Shown here: positions 27,832-36,702 of the stretch, piece by piece
Layout: the number at the start of each line of letters is the position of its first letter
Position numbering within the stretch: position 1 is the stretch's first letter
Assembly: GCF_001858325.1 (NCBI RefSeq)
Contig: NZ_MBPP01000017.1
Location: forward strand, 1-43,047
Direction of reading: 5' to 3'
DNA from: Marinobacter sp. AC-23
GTDB lineage: Bacteria > Pseudomonadota > Gammaproteobacteria > Pseudomonadales > Oleiphilaceae
DNA: 43,047 nt
Notes under the pieces: model-generated
Database searches by the model: none
The model's input: only the letters and a program-made list of their open reading frames with translations
Told to the model about the DNA's origin: nothing
Translations under genes and position numbers: made by a program

Positions 27832-28670
27832 TGGACTGGTTCCTTTGACTGTTTGGAAGATTTAGAATATTTCCCGTCTTCGTGCATGGCACGCCGGAGT
27901 ATAAGAAGAATGCCGAGGACACTCATCATAGCAGGTGGGATGTAGGTCAGCATGCCACCCAGAAGTTGATCGACTTCCGGGTCCAGAGGCCAGGCACGAC
28001 CGCAGACTTCGTAAACGTCGTATACCATTTCTCTCGAAAATACGATCCACGCGCCCAGAAGCATCTGAAGTACACCTGCCGCAGCGAGAATCAGCATGCG
28101 TTTGCCATACCCTAGCGATGAGGTGATGGCTGGCGGTCGCGGGTCAAAGATCAGCCACCAGAACAGCAGGCCGTCCAACAACATGCTCCAGTTCATGATC
28201 CAGTACAGGTCCCGGCTGAGCATGGCGTCAAAATGGATTGACGGCCAGAGCCAAAAATAGATAAGTCCCACAAACAGGATCAAGGCGATCAAGGGGTATT
28301 GAAGCGCTTGATAGATCCATCCCACCGGCCTGAGAGTGTTCCTCAGGCCGGGGCTTATTTTGGCGTACCAGAACCGCATGATTGGCGAGGGATTCGACAG
28401 GGCGATGAGAATCGGGCCAATATGGTGAAGGATCAGGTGTTGACCACGATGTACGAAAAACATGTATTGAGCGTAGTAGTCGAAGCGGGTTTGCATGACG
28501 CCATAACAGGCCATAACGCCGAGAACGAAAGCGAAAATTCTTAGAGCGCCCGGCCGATCTTCATCGGGCATTCGCAGAAGACCGACGCCGTAGAATCCAA
28601 GCACGAGCATATAGCTCAGTATGGTCAGTGGCGAGAAGTCATAGGGTAAAAGATAGCCTAGTAGTGACAT
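27828..28670 (-). CDS. caa3_CtaG family cytochrome oxidase assembly membrane protein
   Basis: 280 aa with about seven hydrophobic helices. It has the HHIGPILIALSNP and MNWSMLLDGLLFWW segments with His and Trp residues typical of the caa3_CtaG family (YtnK/CtaG of Bacillus type, not Cox11). It is implicated in copper insertion into or assembly of oxidases. Translationally coupled to the sco1 gene. Confidence 0.9.
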   Translation of the reverse strand: MSLLGYLLPYDFSPLTILSYMLVLGFYGVGLLRMPDEDRPGALRIFAFVLGVMACYGVMQTRFDYYAQYMFFVHRGQHLILHHIGPILIALSNPSPIMRFWYAKISPGLRNTLRPVGWIYQALQYPLIALILFVGLIYFWLWPSIHFDAMLSRDLYWIMNWSMLLDGLLFWWLIFDPRPPAITSSLGYGKRMLILAAAGVLQMLLGAWIVFSREMVYDVYEVCGRAWPLDPEVDQLLGGMLTYIPPAMMSVLGILLILRRAMHEDGKYSKSSKQSKEPVQ

Positions 28671-28695
28671 AGCATTGCCGGGTAGGTGGTGTTGT

Positions 28696-29067
28696 TTAGT
28701 TCAGCGCATCAACTTCTGATGTCACCATGTCATACAGTTCCTTTGGTCCCAGCTTGCTCAGCTCCTGGCCATTAACATAGAACGTTGTTGTACACTGTAT
28801 TTTAGCGCTCTGAATATCGCTCATATCCTGCTTGATGATCTCATCAATGTCAGATGAGTTGAGTTGATCACGAGCGGCTTCTAAATCTAGCCCAGCCGCC
28901 CCCGCTGCTTCCCAAGCCGCTCTTACTTTAGGATCATCATGCCATTGATGCGGTGATTTCATGACGGCATCAAGCACGGGTTTGTAAACATTCTGCATGC
29001 GCGCTGTCTTGCATACAAAATCTCCAAAGGTTGTGTATGTCTGTGTTTTACGCATTAAGTGGTTCAA
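28696..29067 (-). pseudogene. DsbA-like thioredoxin-fold remnant lacking CxxC
   Basis: About 119-123 aa (TTG 29067 or ATG 29055). The C-terminal part (QNVYKPVLDAVMKSPHQW... TTTFYVNGQELSKLGPKELYDMV) matches the end of DsbA-family oxidoreductases with the cis-Pro-like loop region. The signal peptide and CxxC half (about 100 residues) are absent. It begins immediately at the end of the symporter gene, which suggests a deletion joined the two. Confidence 0.65.
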
Positions 29068-30018
29068 CGAATTGGCAGTAATTTATTGGGCACCCATCTG
29101 AGATAGAACATCATTCCAAGTAGCTCTACCAGGGACTGCACTACAATGACGATGACAGTCGTGCCCCAGACTTCGGGCAGTGCCAGTGCCAGTGGCAGAG
29201 CCACGAAGGAATTTCGCGTGCCGAGGCTGAAAATAATGGTACGAGCGCTTTTCACTGGCAATCGGAAAAGTCGACTCAAACCTTTTCCTATCAGGCCGCC
29301 GCTAACAGATAGGCCGGGAACAAAATCAGCAATATCCAGACAATCTGACCTGTGGCGGGAATCTGACTGACCTGTGTTATCGAGATCAGGAACAGTATGG
29401 CCGTTAGCAAGGGAACTGGCATCAGGCCCATCAGGTTAATGAACTGATTGGCGCTCGGGGAGCGTTCGGCCCATTTCTGGGTCAGTAATGACAGGATGAG
29501 TGGGACGATGATCAGACCGATGAAGGCCGGTAGAATATGCCGCCCCAGATCAAGCTCACATCGAATTGTTCGCCCAGGAAAAACCAGAGGTAGAGTGGCA
29601 ATAAAGCCAGCTGGGCAATCAACAAAACTGGCGTTGCAGCGATAGCACGGGTGCCGTCCCCCTTGCCCAGGTGGGTGAAGGTGACAAACCAGTCTGTGCA
29701 GGGCATCAGCAGCACAAGCAGCACGCCCAGCCGCAATGCGTCGTTGTCCGGCAGAGCAAGTAACATCAGGGCGGTGATTGCGGGCATCACCAGAAAGTTC
29801 CCTGTGAGCAGGGCAGCCATGAAACGGCGATCCCGGAACACTTCAGACAGATGGGTCAAAGGTGTCTGGGTGAAAGTCGCATAGAGCAGAACGCCCAGCA
29901 AAGCCCAGATCAGGTATTCCGGTATCGTTACTTCGGAGAAGCTCCAGCCAATGAATAGGCCGAGGACCACAGCCGTGAGGTAGGCCAAGACCTGGTAGCG
30001 TTCAATGATGTCTCGCAT
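29064..30018 (-). CDS. Bile acid:Na symporter/ACR3-type arsenite-like permease, two frameshifts
   Basis: The start ATG 30018 (MRDIIERYQVLAYLTAVVLG) is chosen because the 67-codon extension upstream is not protein-like. About 318 aa and 9-10 helices; TPLTHLSEVFRDRRF, LLMPCTDWFVTF and FSLGTRNSFVALPLA are typical. One base is missing near 29535 (restores LPAFIGLIIVPLILSLL) and one near 29294 (restores LIGKGLSRLFRLP). The family includes arsenite exporters; no arsR or arsC is nearby, so the substrate is unknown. Confidence 0.8.
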
Positions 30019-30137
30019 GGGTTTTATGTGCCTGGTTGATTCGACGGTCGCTTTTATTGAGGCTGACCCGCTATGTGGGTGCGTCCAAGCTAAAAAGGTC
30101 AGTGTCTGACTGGTAGGCCGGTATGTCTTTGAGATCG

Positions 30138-30590
30138 CTATGCGTGATGCGTAAAGTTCCGCAGCAAGACACGCCAACGTAGCTGGCGATATCGATAAAA
30201 TATATGAGCATAGAGCCACATTAGTACGGTAAAAACACCTGCTCTGATTTCAACGTCATCGACGTAGGTGCAAGTCTGCTTTTCGCAGGGGCTAACCTGT
30301 ATGAAGTGATTCCAGGCCGAAATCAATCCGCCGCCCTCCTCGGTGCGGAGCACTCGATTTCTGTCGCTTACTTCCTGAAAATACAGGGTATGCTGCCACG
30401 CGGGGATGAAACCGAAAAACAGCAGGCGTGTATTTTCTTTGTTTCCCTCGCACCATTGCTGCGGAAAAAGCTTTGCACCCGCAAAGCCCAAAAGGCCCCC
30501 ACATACAAAGAGCAGCGTGCTGTTTCTTTTGACCAGTGCCCAGACGTGATCAGCGGGCGCTGAGAAAGTCGTTGATATTCTTACACGCAC
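30138..30590 (-). CDS. SRPBCC-fold small protein
   Basis: About 150 aa. GTG 30590 is preferred (AGGAG seven bases upstream; VRVRISTTFSAPADHVW). The N-terminal beta strand and helix are typical of polyketide-cyclase/START-like SRPBCC proteins, and the C-terminal helix (MWLYAHIFYRYRQLRWR) may touch the membrane. It starts 21 bases after czcD and is probably co-transcribed. Ligand unknown. Confidence 0.65.
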   Translation of the reverse strand: MRVRISTTFSAPADHVWALVKRNSTLLFVCGGLLGFAGAKLFPQQWCEGNKENTRLLFFGFIPAWQHTLYFQEVSDRNRVLRTEEGGGLISAWNHFIQVSPCEKQTCTYVDDVEIRAGVFTVLMWLYAHIFYRYRQLRWRVLLRNFTHHA

Positions 30591-30610
30591 ATTCACGCTC
30601 CTTGTTATTG

Positions 30611-31550
30611 CTACTCCACCACGCAGTGAGTTTTGTTCGGGCATTGGTCATCACCGCGCTCCCACTGGATAGTCGTATGCTGGATGCTGAATTCGTCCGC
30701 CAGCATCGCAGCTGCATCACTGATGACCTGATCGTCACTCTCTGGATCTGGCTTAACCAGGTAGACTGTCAGCGCATTTTCGGTAGTACTCAATGCCCAA
30801 ATATGGAGGTGGTGAGCAAGATTGTACGCCAGGTAGATTCTTGAGACACTCATGGACCGTGCCAGGATCGATGCCCTTTGGAACGGCATCCACTGCCAGT
30901 TTTACGGAGTCCTTCAACAGCTGCCAGGTACCCAGGAAAATCACGACGGCAATGATGAGACTGACAATTGGGTCAGTCCAGGTCAGGTTGGAAAACATCA
31001 ATACCGTGCCGGAGATCACGACCCCCACCGAAACCGCCGTATCTGCGGCCATGTGCAAAAAGGCGCCCCGAATATTGATGTCGCCTTTCTGTCCTTTGAG
31101 AAACAGCATCATGGTTGCACCGTTGATCAACACGCCAATGCTAGCGACCACGACTACGGTCAGGCCAGCGACGTCGGCCGGATCTGTCAGACGCTGAATG
31201 GCTTCCCAGGTGATTCCACCGACAGCGGCGATCAGGGGCAGAGCATTAAAAAGCGCTGCCAGAATAGTGGTCTTCTTCAGGCCATAGGTTTTGCCATAAG
31301 TTGCCGCTTTGCTTGCGAGCCAACTGGCGACCCAGGCTAGGATTAACCCCATGACACCGCTCAGGTTGTGACCAGCATCGGCGAGCAGTGCGAGCGATCC
31401 GGACAAAACGCCGTACACGGCTTCAATAAGTACAAACAGCGTATTGAGAATCACCGCAATGGCAAACGAGCGGTTATGGGTGTCGAAATGATGGCTGTGA
31501 TCATGACTATGGTCGTGTATTTGTGCCTCTTTCAACAAGGATTCATTCAT
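30611..31550 (-). CDS. czcD: CzcD-type cation diffusion facilitator, one frameshift
   Basis: About 312 aa. A His-rich N-terminus (HDHSHDHSHHFDTH) is followed by six helices with the CDF metal sites ALLADAGHNLSGV and HMAADTAVSVGVV. The frame breaks near 30818: one added base gives LPGVQSVAHHLHIWALSTTE and continues to the stop at 30611. It exports Zn, Co or Cd from the cytoplasm. One missing base in an otherwise perfect protein suggests error. Confidence 0.88.
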
Positions 31551-31603
31551 AGCTATAAATCTTGGAGTTACTATAGGGTCAAATGTTTGCAGTCGGTTTT
31601 ACC

Positions 31604-31963
31604 TCACCTCGGGGCTGGTTCGCTGGCCTCTTTTAAAATATGTGCGAGATCTTCGGGTATTGGCATCGGTGCAAACGCGCTGGCGTTCGAGCGCCCCGTA
31701 TTTCCTGGTGGAACCCATATGTGGGAAAAGAGCAGAGCTGCAATGGCTCGAATAAACGGCTCCAGAACCTCTTGAAAATCACCCGTCCGCCAAGCAAGTT
31801 TGAGCATAAGTATGTGGATTGTCGTATGCGCCATAGCGAACTTCTGACTGAGGATATGGGCGCGTTCAAGGTGGGTGACAGCTTTCCGGAATTCACCCTC
31901 CGCTTGTGCGTTGTGAGCTGCTGCAAGCTCAGCGCGAAATAACTGCTTCAATTCTTTGTGCAT
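31604..31963 (-). CDS. DUF3703 protein
   Basis: 119 aa, full length. Features are THLERAHILSQKF near residue 30 and the C-terminal HIWVPPGNTGRSN...PMPIPEDLAHIL, typical of DUF3703. This is a small family often found beside metal efflux and lspA genes on resistance islands. Function unknown. Confidence 0.85.
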   Translation of the reverse strand: MHKELKQLFRAELAAAHNAQAEGEFRKAVTHLERAHILSQKFAMAHTTIHILMLKLAWRTGDFQEVLEPFIRAIAALLFSHIWVPPGNTGRSNASAFAPMPIPEDLAHILKEASEPAPR

Positions 31964-31972
31964 GGAGTGCTC

Positions 31973-32467
31973 CTAACCATTCCCTGTATCAGCCGTTGGC
32001 GAAGTTGGGCCTGTCGAATCCGCGTCAGAATTTACTTTTCCCCCGCACGTTTGTGGCGACAACCATGAATACTCCGAGGACAATAAAAATATTGGCAAGG
32101 TTGAACGCTGGCCAATGCCAGGATTGCCAATGAAAATCCAAATAATCGACAACATAACCACGAAATATTCGGTCAATTACGTTTCCAATCGCACCGCCAG
32201 CCAGCCCTACAAGCTGACAAGATTCAGCAATCCCCAGCCGTTTTTCGATGCCATGTAGGCAGCACCAACTGCTGCTAACGGAAACACCAGCCGCACAGCC
32301 AGGGTATCCAGCACAACAATCAATAGGTTGTTGGGCCACCGGGTCAGGCGGCTGATTCGCTGAGGGTGGCGTGCCGCAATCGCTTCCCATGCGGCCATTA
32401 CGGTTAGCACTGAGAGGAAAAAGCCGAGCCGGATGAGTGATTCGTTAGCAAGCAGTGTATCGGTCAC
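31973..32467 (-). pseudogene. Deletion junction: sterol-desaturase-like N-terminus joined to LspA C-terminus
   Basis: From 32467 the minus strand encodes about 80 residues like the start of fatty-acid hydroxylase/sterol desaturase proteins (MTDTLLANESLIRLGFFLS... GWGLLNL). Near 32215-32228 the sequence changes, in another frame, to the last 65 residues of signal peptidase II (GGAIGNVIDRIFRGYVVDYLDFH... FNLANIFIVLG). Catalytic Asp residues of LspA lie in these segments, but its first half is absent. Neither protein can be functional. Confidence 0.8.
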
Positions 32468-32604
32468 GACAGTGCCTCAGGTTAATAAAGGGGTAAACCC
32501 TGGCCATTTTCTATTTGGGAAAACTTTCTACAAAACGCCTGGCCTGTTAGCTCAGTATACTTAGGGAACCTCTGATAAAGCCTATTGGCCACAGAGTAAG
32601 TCGG

Positions 32605-33327
32605 TCATCCTAGGCGAGCGAGTGCCGGAAACAGGTCAATCATCCAGAGGGTTAATCGGGTCATCTGGCCGGTTAACACCATCACGCCCATGAAAATTAG
32701 CACCAAGCCTGCCAGCGCTCTGAACAGCCGGCTCCAACGACTGAGCCAGCGCACTCGCTCCCGAAAGTGCTCAATGAACAGCGCTGTTCCGAGGAACGGC
32801 AGTGCCAGGCCCAACGAATACACCGCAAGATATAACATGCCCGTTTCGGCGTTGGCGTGGGTGGAGCTTAGGGCTAGTATGGCTCCGAGTATGGGGCCGA
32901 TGCAGGGCGTCCAGCCGACGGCGAACGCCACGCCCAGCAAAAAGGCTGCCGTGGGGCGACCACCTTGCAGCGTTTGCCCCAGGCGCCAATCCCGTTGCAG
33001 CGAAGGCATGCTCCACCAGCCAAGCATGAACAGGCCCATCAGCACAATCAGTGTCCCTGCAACTATGTTGGCTTCCCGTCGGTAGGCCATCAGCCACTGC
33101 CCCAGGAGACTGGCGCTTGCGCCCAGCGCGACGAAAATCACGCTGAACCCGAGCACAAAACAAAAGCTCAGCCACAATGCTTTCAGACGATTGGAGGTTT
33201 CATTCACTGCTCCGCCGGTAACGACGGACAAGTAGCCGGGTACGAGGGGCAGTGTGCAAGGTGAAAAGAAGGACACCAGGCCGCCCAAAAATGCGGCCAG
33301 GATGCCCCAGGTTGCAAGATCTGGCAT
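32605..33327 (-). CDS. CcdA/DsbD-family thiol-redox membrane protein
   Basis: 240 aa with six hydrophobic helices. Conserved cysteines in FFSPCTLPLVPGYLS and GWTPCIGPILGAIL are those that carry electrons across the membrane in CcdA/DsbD. It supplies reductant to periplasmic thiols, for example for cytochrome c or copper proteins. It is the last gene of the periplasmic copper/redox operon (36026 to 32605). Confidence 0.93.
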   Translation of the reverse strand: MPDLATWGILAAFLGGLVSFFSPCTLPLVPGYLSVVTGGAVNETSNRLKALWLSFCFVLGFSVIFVALGASASLLGQWLMAYRREANIVAGTLIVLMGLFMLGWWSMPSLQRDWRLGQTLQGGRPTAAFLLGVAFAVGWTPCIGPILGAILALSSTHANAETGMLYLAVYSLGLALPFLGTALFIEHFRERVRWLSRWSRLFRALAGLVLIFMGVMVLTGQMTRLTLWMIDLFPALARLG

Positions 33328-33363
33328 TTAAGAACTCCAAAATCGGTGGTTTTCCGGGTAGGG

Positions 33364-33792
33364 CTACTGGCTTTCTGTCTTTTGGTAATCCCGTTGTTCC
33401 TCGGTCCAGAGCGTTTTCAGGTAATCAATGACTGACTGGATCTCCTGAGCGGTCATCTGCTTCCCGAAGGCCGGCATCGTCAACCGATCGGATTTATTAA
33501 ACGGGTGTCGCCACCCGTCCGCAATCATCTTAAATAGCATGGCATCGCTGTGGCGCCAGGTGTGGCTGGTTTCATCATGAGGCGGCGGGGGAATTTCCCC
33601 CTTCTCATCCGGTTTTTTCCAGTTGGCAGCGCCTTCACCCTGCCGTCCATGGCAAGCAGCGCAGTATTGCTCATAAATCTGTCTGCCTTGGGCGACTCCC
33701 GACGGTGCATTTTCCGAACTCCCAGGCCCGCCCGAGGCGTCGGCAAAGACCGGCGCGGCGACCAGGACTAGCAAGTAGACCCACTTATTCAT
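33364..33792 (-). CDS. Periplasmic monoheme cytochrome c
   Basis: 142 aa from ATG 33792, which overlaps the end of the BNR-type gene by eight bases. Signal peptide ends VFADA. The heme site is CAACH (near residue 45) and the axial Met lies in LTMPAFGKQM. A His/Pro-rich linker with PPPPHDETSHTWRHSD is unusual and could bind metal. Likely electron carrier in the copper module. Confidence 0.9.
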   Translation of the reverse strand: MNKWVYLLVLVAAPVFADASGGPGSSENAPSGVAQGRQIYEQYCAACHGRQGEGAANWKKPDEKGEIPPPPHDETSHTWRHSDAMLFKMIADGWRHPFNKSDRLTMPAFGKQMTAQEIQSVIDYLKTLWTEEQRDYQKTESQ

Positions 33793-34639
33793 GGACAGGC
33801 GCCCACTCGTTAGCGCCACCACGGGCAAGCAGGTTCCCGTTTGCCGTGCCCACCACAAGTCCTTGTGACGGCGAGAAGGCAAGGGCTGTTACGGATTGGG
33901 GGGTCTTCAGGCTTATCCAGGTTTCACCGCCATCCGCGCTGTGATGAAGCTGGCCCTCGATCACCGCGTAAACGTTTTCCGGGGCAGCCGGGTCATAGCC
34001 GATTGCGGAAACGGTGCCACGCAGGTCTCCCGCATCGCCCCAGAAGCAAAAACAGTCCATGGATCTTGAGACACCACGGGTAGTAGCTGCAAATAGCCAG
34101 CCACTTTCCATGCTGCCGGGCATGTCCGAGTGCAGGAATGCCAGCACCGGTTCCGGGGGACCGCTGTCCACTCTAACCCACTTGGCGCCACCGTCCCTGG
34201 ACCGGAACATGCCATCCTTCCCAAGGTATGCGTAGAGCGTTCCGGGTTGTGTGGCGTGAGCGGCCATGGCAGTGACCCCGAGATCGGGCAAGGTATCGTT
34301 GAGGGGCTGCCAGTTCTCACCGGCACTGTCGTACCGCCACACGCCCAGACCCGGGCCGGCCACGTAGATGCTTCCATCCGCACCTCTGGCCAGGGAGGTG
34401 TGTTGAGCCCCTTGGTTGGTTGCCGGTAGCGTGATCTCGGTCAAAGTTCCGCCTTCAATGGCAAAGAGGTCACTGCCCTGCAGCACCAGGAGGGCGCCTG
34501 ATGAGCTGATCGTCAGAGAAGTCACTGGTTGGGCGTCGTCTGCAGATTGGGCTTGAGCCAGCGCTGGCAGCAAAATTGCCAGCGTGAGCAAGCACAACCT
34601 CCAGGCCGCCCTGGTCGTAGAATGAACAATCGTTCTCAT
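33785..34639 (-). CDS. Secreted BNR/YCF48-like beta-propeller protein
   Basis: 284 aa from ATG 34639 (MRTIVHSTTRAAWRLCLL...LAQAQ signal peptide). Repeated S-x-D-G-G-x-x-W-like blades are visible (SRDGGAKWVR, SADGGETWIS). The family includes sialidase-like and photosystem II assembly factor-like propellers. One segment has CFCFW. Substrate unknown. It lies between DUF411 and cytochrome c genes in the copper operon. Confidence 0.8.
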   Translation of the reverse strand: MRTIVHSTTRAAWRLCLLTLAILLPALAQAQSADDAQPVTSLTISSSGALLVLQGSDLFAIEGGTLTEITLPATNQGAQHTSLARGADGSIYVAGPGLGVWRYDSAGENWQPLNDTLPDLGVTAMAAHATQPGTLYAYLGKDGMFRSRDGGAKWVRVDSGPPEPVLAFLHSDMPGSMESGWLFAATTRGVSRSMDCFCFWGDAGDLRGTVSAIGYDPAAPENVYAVIEGQLHHSADGGETWISLKTPQSVTALAFSPSQGLVVGTANGNLLARGGANEWAPVHE

Positions 34640-34649
34640 GGGTCCAGCC

Positions 34650-35162
34650 TCAATAATCGTTGTGTTCGCGGAACACGCTTTGCTGGCCGTTGGCACGGAA
34701 GGCGATGACCTGGTAATCCTCCTTCTTGCCGGTTTCCATGCCGGGGCTGCCCTGTACCATGCCGGGCACTGAAAGCCCTAATGTATTGAACTGGGGGTTT
34801 TCCAAGTAAGCGACAATATCATCTGCTGGCACATGCCCCTCAATCACCACGTCACCGATCAACGCGGTGTGGCAGGAAGCCATTTCACGCGGCACGTCAT
34901 ATTGCTGCTTGATCTCGTTAAGATTGTCGGTTTCTATAATGGTGGTCTCAAAGCCATTGGCATCAAGATGTTCAGCCCAGGACTGGCAGCAGCTGCAACT
35001 GGGACTCTTATAGATTGTGATAGCCGGACCAGATGTGTCAGCGGCGGCCATAGAGTTCGATGATTCGGTGGGTTCATCAGCCTGCATCGCCAGAGTGGCG
35101 CCGCCGGCGGCGAGAACGATGGCGGCCACACCCGTATACAGGGCAAGCTTTTTGGTCTTCAT
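34650..35162 (-). CDS. DUF411 metal-binding periplasmic protein
   Basis: 170 aa from ATG 35162 (MKTKKLALYTGVAAIVLAAG). It has an N-terminal signal/anchor, then the DUF411 thioredoxin-like core: SPSCSCCQSWAEHL with its Cys cluster and MASCHTALIGDVVIEGHVPADDI. The C-terminus carries Met and His. DUF411 proteins are common in copper loci and are predicted metal-binding. Confidence 0.92.
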   Translation of the reverse strand: MKTKKLALYTGVAAIVLAAGGATLAMQADEPTESSNSMAAADTSGPAITIYKSPSCSCCQSWAEHLDANGFETTIIETDNLNEIKQQYDVPREMASCHTALIGDVVIEGHVPADDIVAYLENPQFNTLGLSVPGMVQGSPGMETGKKEDYQVIAFRANGQQSVFREHNDY

Positions 35163-35262
35163 AGTAAACCCTCGATTGGTTTGGTCATGGGCCAGCACAA
35201 GGCCCGGGATCGCTTTGGCTTCCCCGGGCAATGAGTGTCGGTTCGGGGCGTTGCCCGAACGC

Positions 35263-35535
35263 TTAGCTGGCTTCGGCGTCTTTGGCCTTCTTGCCGCTGT
35301 CCATATGGTCGCTGCCTTGGCTCTGCATCATTTTCATACAGGCATCGGTCATGGCTTTGCGATCTTCCGGCGACATATCAGACATCATTCCCATCATGCC
35401 GCCCATTCCCTGCATGCCGTCCGAGGACATCATGCCCTCGCCCTCGTGGGCAAATACGGAGAAGGTGCTAATGGTGCCAGCCAGAAAAATCGTTGTGATA
35501 GCGAGCTTGATCTTTGAATTGCGCATTTGATTCAC
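35263..35535 (-). CDS. Met-rich small secreted protein
   Basis: 90 aa (or 87 from the second ATG). Signal peptide ends VFA-HEGEG. The mature part is Met-rich (MQGMGGMMGMMSDMSPEDR, MKMMQSQ), as in periplasmic Cu(I)-binding peptides such as those beside Cop and Sil systems. The next upstream gap 35536-35642 holds the candidate promoter. Confidence 0.8.
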   Translation of the reverse strand: MNQMRNSKIKLAITTIFLAGTISTFSVFAHEGEGMMSSDGMQGMGGMMGMMSDMSPEDRKAMTDACMKMMQSQGSDHMDSGKKAKDAEAS

Positions 35536-35575
35536 TCCAGTTAAAGGCCCGTGACGAATGAAAGCACGGATCTTT

Positions 35576-35592
35576 TTACAAAATCGTTGTAA
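35576..35592. promoter_or_regulatory. Inverted repeat TTACAA-N5-TTGTAA upstream of copper operon genes
   Basis: TTACAA (35576-35581) and TTGTAA (35587-35592) flank AATCG. It lies 41-57 bases upstream of the Met-rich gene, where a minus-strand -35 (TTGACG) can also be drawn. The pattern is like two-component copper boxes, but no CopR/CusR gene is in the window; the assignment is tentative. Confidence 0.4.
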
Positions 35593-35642
35593 GAAATAAC
35601 GTCAATGACTTTGCCGCAATGGGCAAAAATACAAGTTACAAC

Positions 35643-36026
35643 TCAGGAGTGGTGTTCTGGAGGGGGTGTAGTAGAGGCTAGGAAAGGATCCTGATAAAGG
35701 GCCGCGCGGGCGGTCAATACCGGTTGGGAGCCGGTATCGGTTAAACCTATGGATTTCTCAGGTAAGAGAGCGAAGCTGACGTTGACGCCACATTTGCTCA
35801 ACCCGCTGGCGCTCGGGCAGACCATATCTGGGACTGAGGCACAATTAGCTTCAGTGTCTGATGAGGAGTTGGCGTTTTTAGCCTGGGTCATCATCACGGA
35901 ACCACAATCTGTCATCTCAGCACCCGCCTGGCTATCTGCTATGTTGGCCATAGCCAACGCCGGCCCGCTTATCACCATAAGCAGTGATAGCAGCGCAGAA
36001 ATGAATTGGCGGGTCGTTGCAGTCAT
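35643..36026 (-). CDS. Small secreted protein of unknown function
   Basis: 127 aa from ATG 36026 (MTATTRQFISALLSLLMVIS). Signal peptide ends ALAMA. The mature part has four cysteines and ends in PPPEHHS with a Met/His-poor body. Such small proteins commonly open copper operons. No family recognised. Confidence 0.6.
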   Translation of the reverse strand: MTATTRQFISALLSLLMVISGPALAMANIADSQAGAEMTDCGSVMMTQAKNANSSSDTEANCASVPDMVCPSASGLSKCGVNVSFALLPEKSIGLTDTGSQPVLTARAALYQDPFLASTTPPPEHHS

Positions 36027-36182
36027 CCTGATCTCAAGCACCAAGCAGTGAAGGTTCGAGGCTGTGACACACAGCTCGTCTTTGAGTTCACCAAATCCTA
36101 GCAGTTTTTTATTTTAATAACACGACTACTTCGGTGTCTGAATTAGTGAGGCAAATTCATTCTGGCGTTTCTGATAAAACGT

Positions 36183-36213
36183 TTGACCTTAAACTTTGCT
36201 TTAACGTTAAGTT
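36183..36213 (+). promoter_or_regulatory. MerR-type promoter before the Cys-rich membrane gene
   Basis: TTGACC (36183-36188) and TAAGTT (36208-36213) have a 19-base spacer, the MerR-family hallmark. The spacer holds CCTTAAAC...CTTTAACG, close to the perfect dyad at 38614-38633. It would put the 36303 gene under the CueR-like regulator. Confidence 0.6.
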
Positions 36214-36302
36214 TTCCGAAATGCTCAACTGCAAGGCTGTGTAGCGCGTCAGCGGTGGATGTGAGCGATCAACAACAATCACGGTAAAAATGAGGGGCGA
36301 TA

Positions 36303-36662
36303 ATGAGTTGCTGTAACAAAACGAGCAGCGGAGATAAGGGCAAGATGAATTCGGATGCTGGCCGGGGACGACTGGTGAGTTTGCTGGCCGGGCCACGGCG
36401 TTGGTGGTTGTTTGGCGCTATCGGAGTCATCGCTGGGCTCACATTTGGTTGGGAACAATTGGTGTTGTTTGGACTTGCTCCCATACTGATCAGCCTTCTG
36501 CCGTGTCTGATCATGTGTGGTCTTGGGTTGTGCATGATGAAATGTAAGGACAAATCTAGCTCGGTGACTGCGATTGAGCAGACGAGCGAGGCCGGTGACG
36601 CTCAGTCAATAACGCCTCAGCCGGAGATTTCGGATGCTGCCCACTCAACGAGAACATTCTGA
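36303..36662 (+). CDS. Small Cys-rich membrane protein
   Basis: 119 aa, start ATG 36303 with GAGGGG ribosome site. It starts MSCCNKTSS; two hydrophobic helices (about 36-50 and 53-80) follow. Cysteines cluster in CLIMCGLGLCMMKCKDK, suggesting metal binding at the membrane. No family recognised. The MerR-type promoter ties it to the copper response. Confidence 0.65.
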   Translation: MSCCNKTSSGDKGKMNSDAGRGRLVSLLAGPRRWWLFGAIGVIAGLTFGWEQLVLFGLAPILISLLPCLIMCGLGLCMMKCKDKSSSVTAIEQTSEAGDAQSITPQPEISDAAHSTRTF

Positions 36663-36702
36663 AGCTGAATGCGCGCGATGATTGTCGAGGGAATCATGAC
36701 GC

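Noticed and set aside
30611..30889. Separate small protein downstream of czcD
   Set aside because: Its sequence is the C-terminal domain of the CDF exporter; one missing base near 30818 explains the split.
32565..32580. GGGAACCTCTGAT resembles an insertion-sequence end
   Set aside because: No transposase, partner inverted repeat or target duplication is visible; one short match is not enough.
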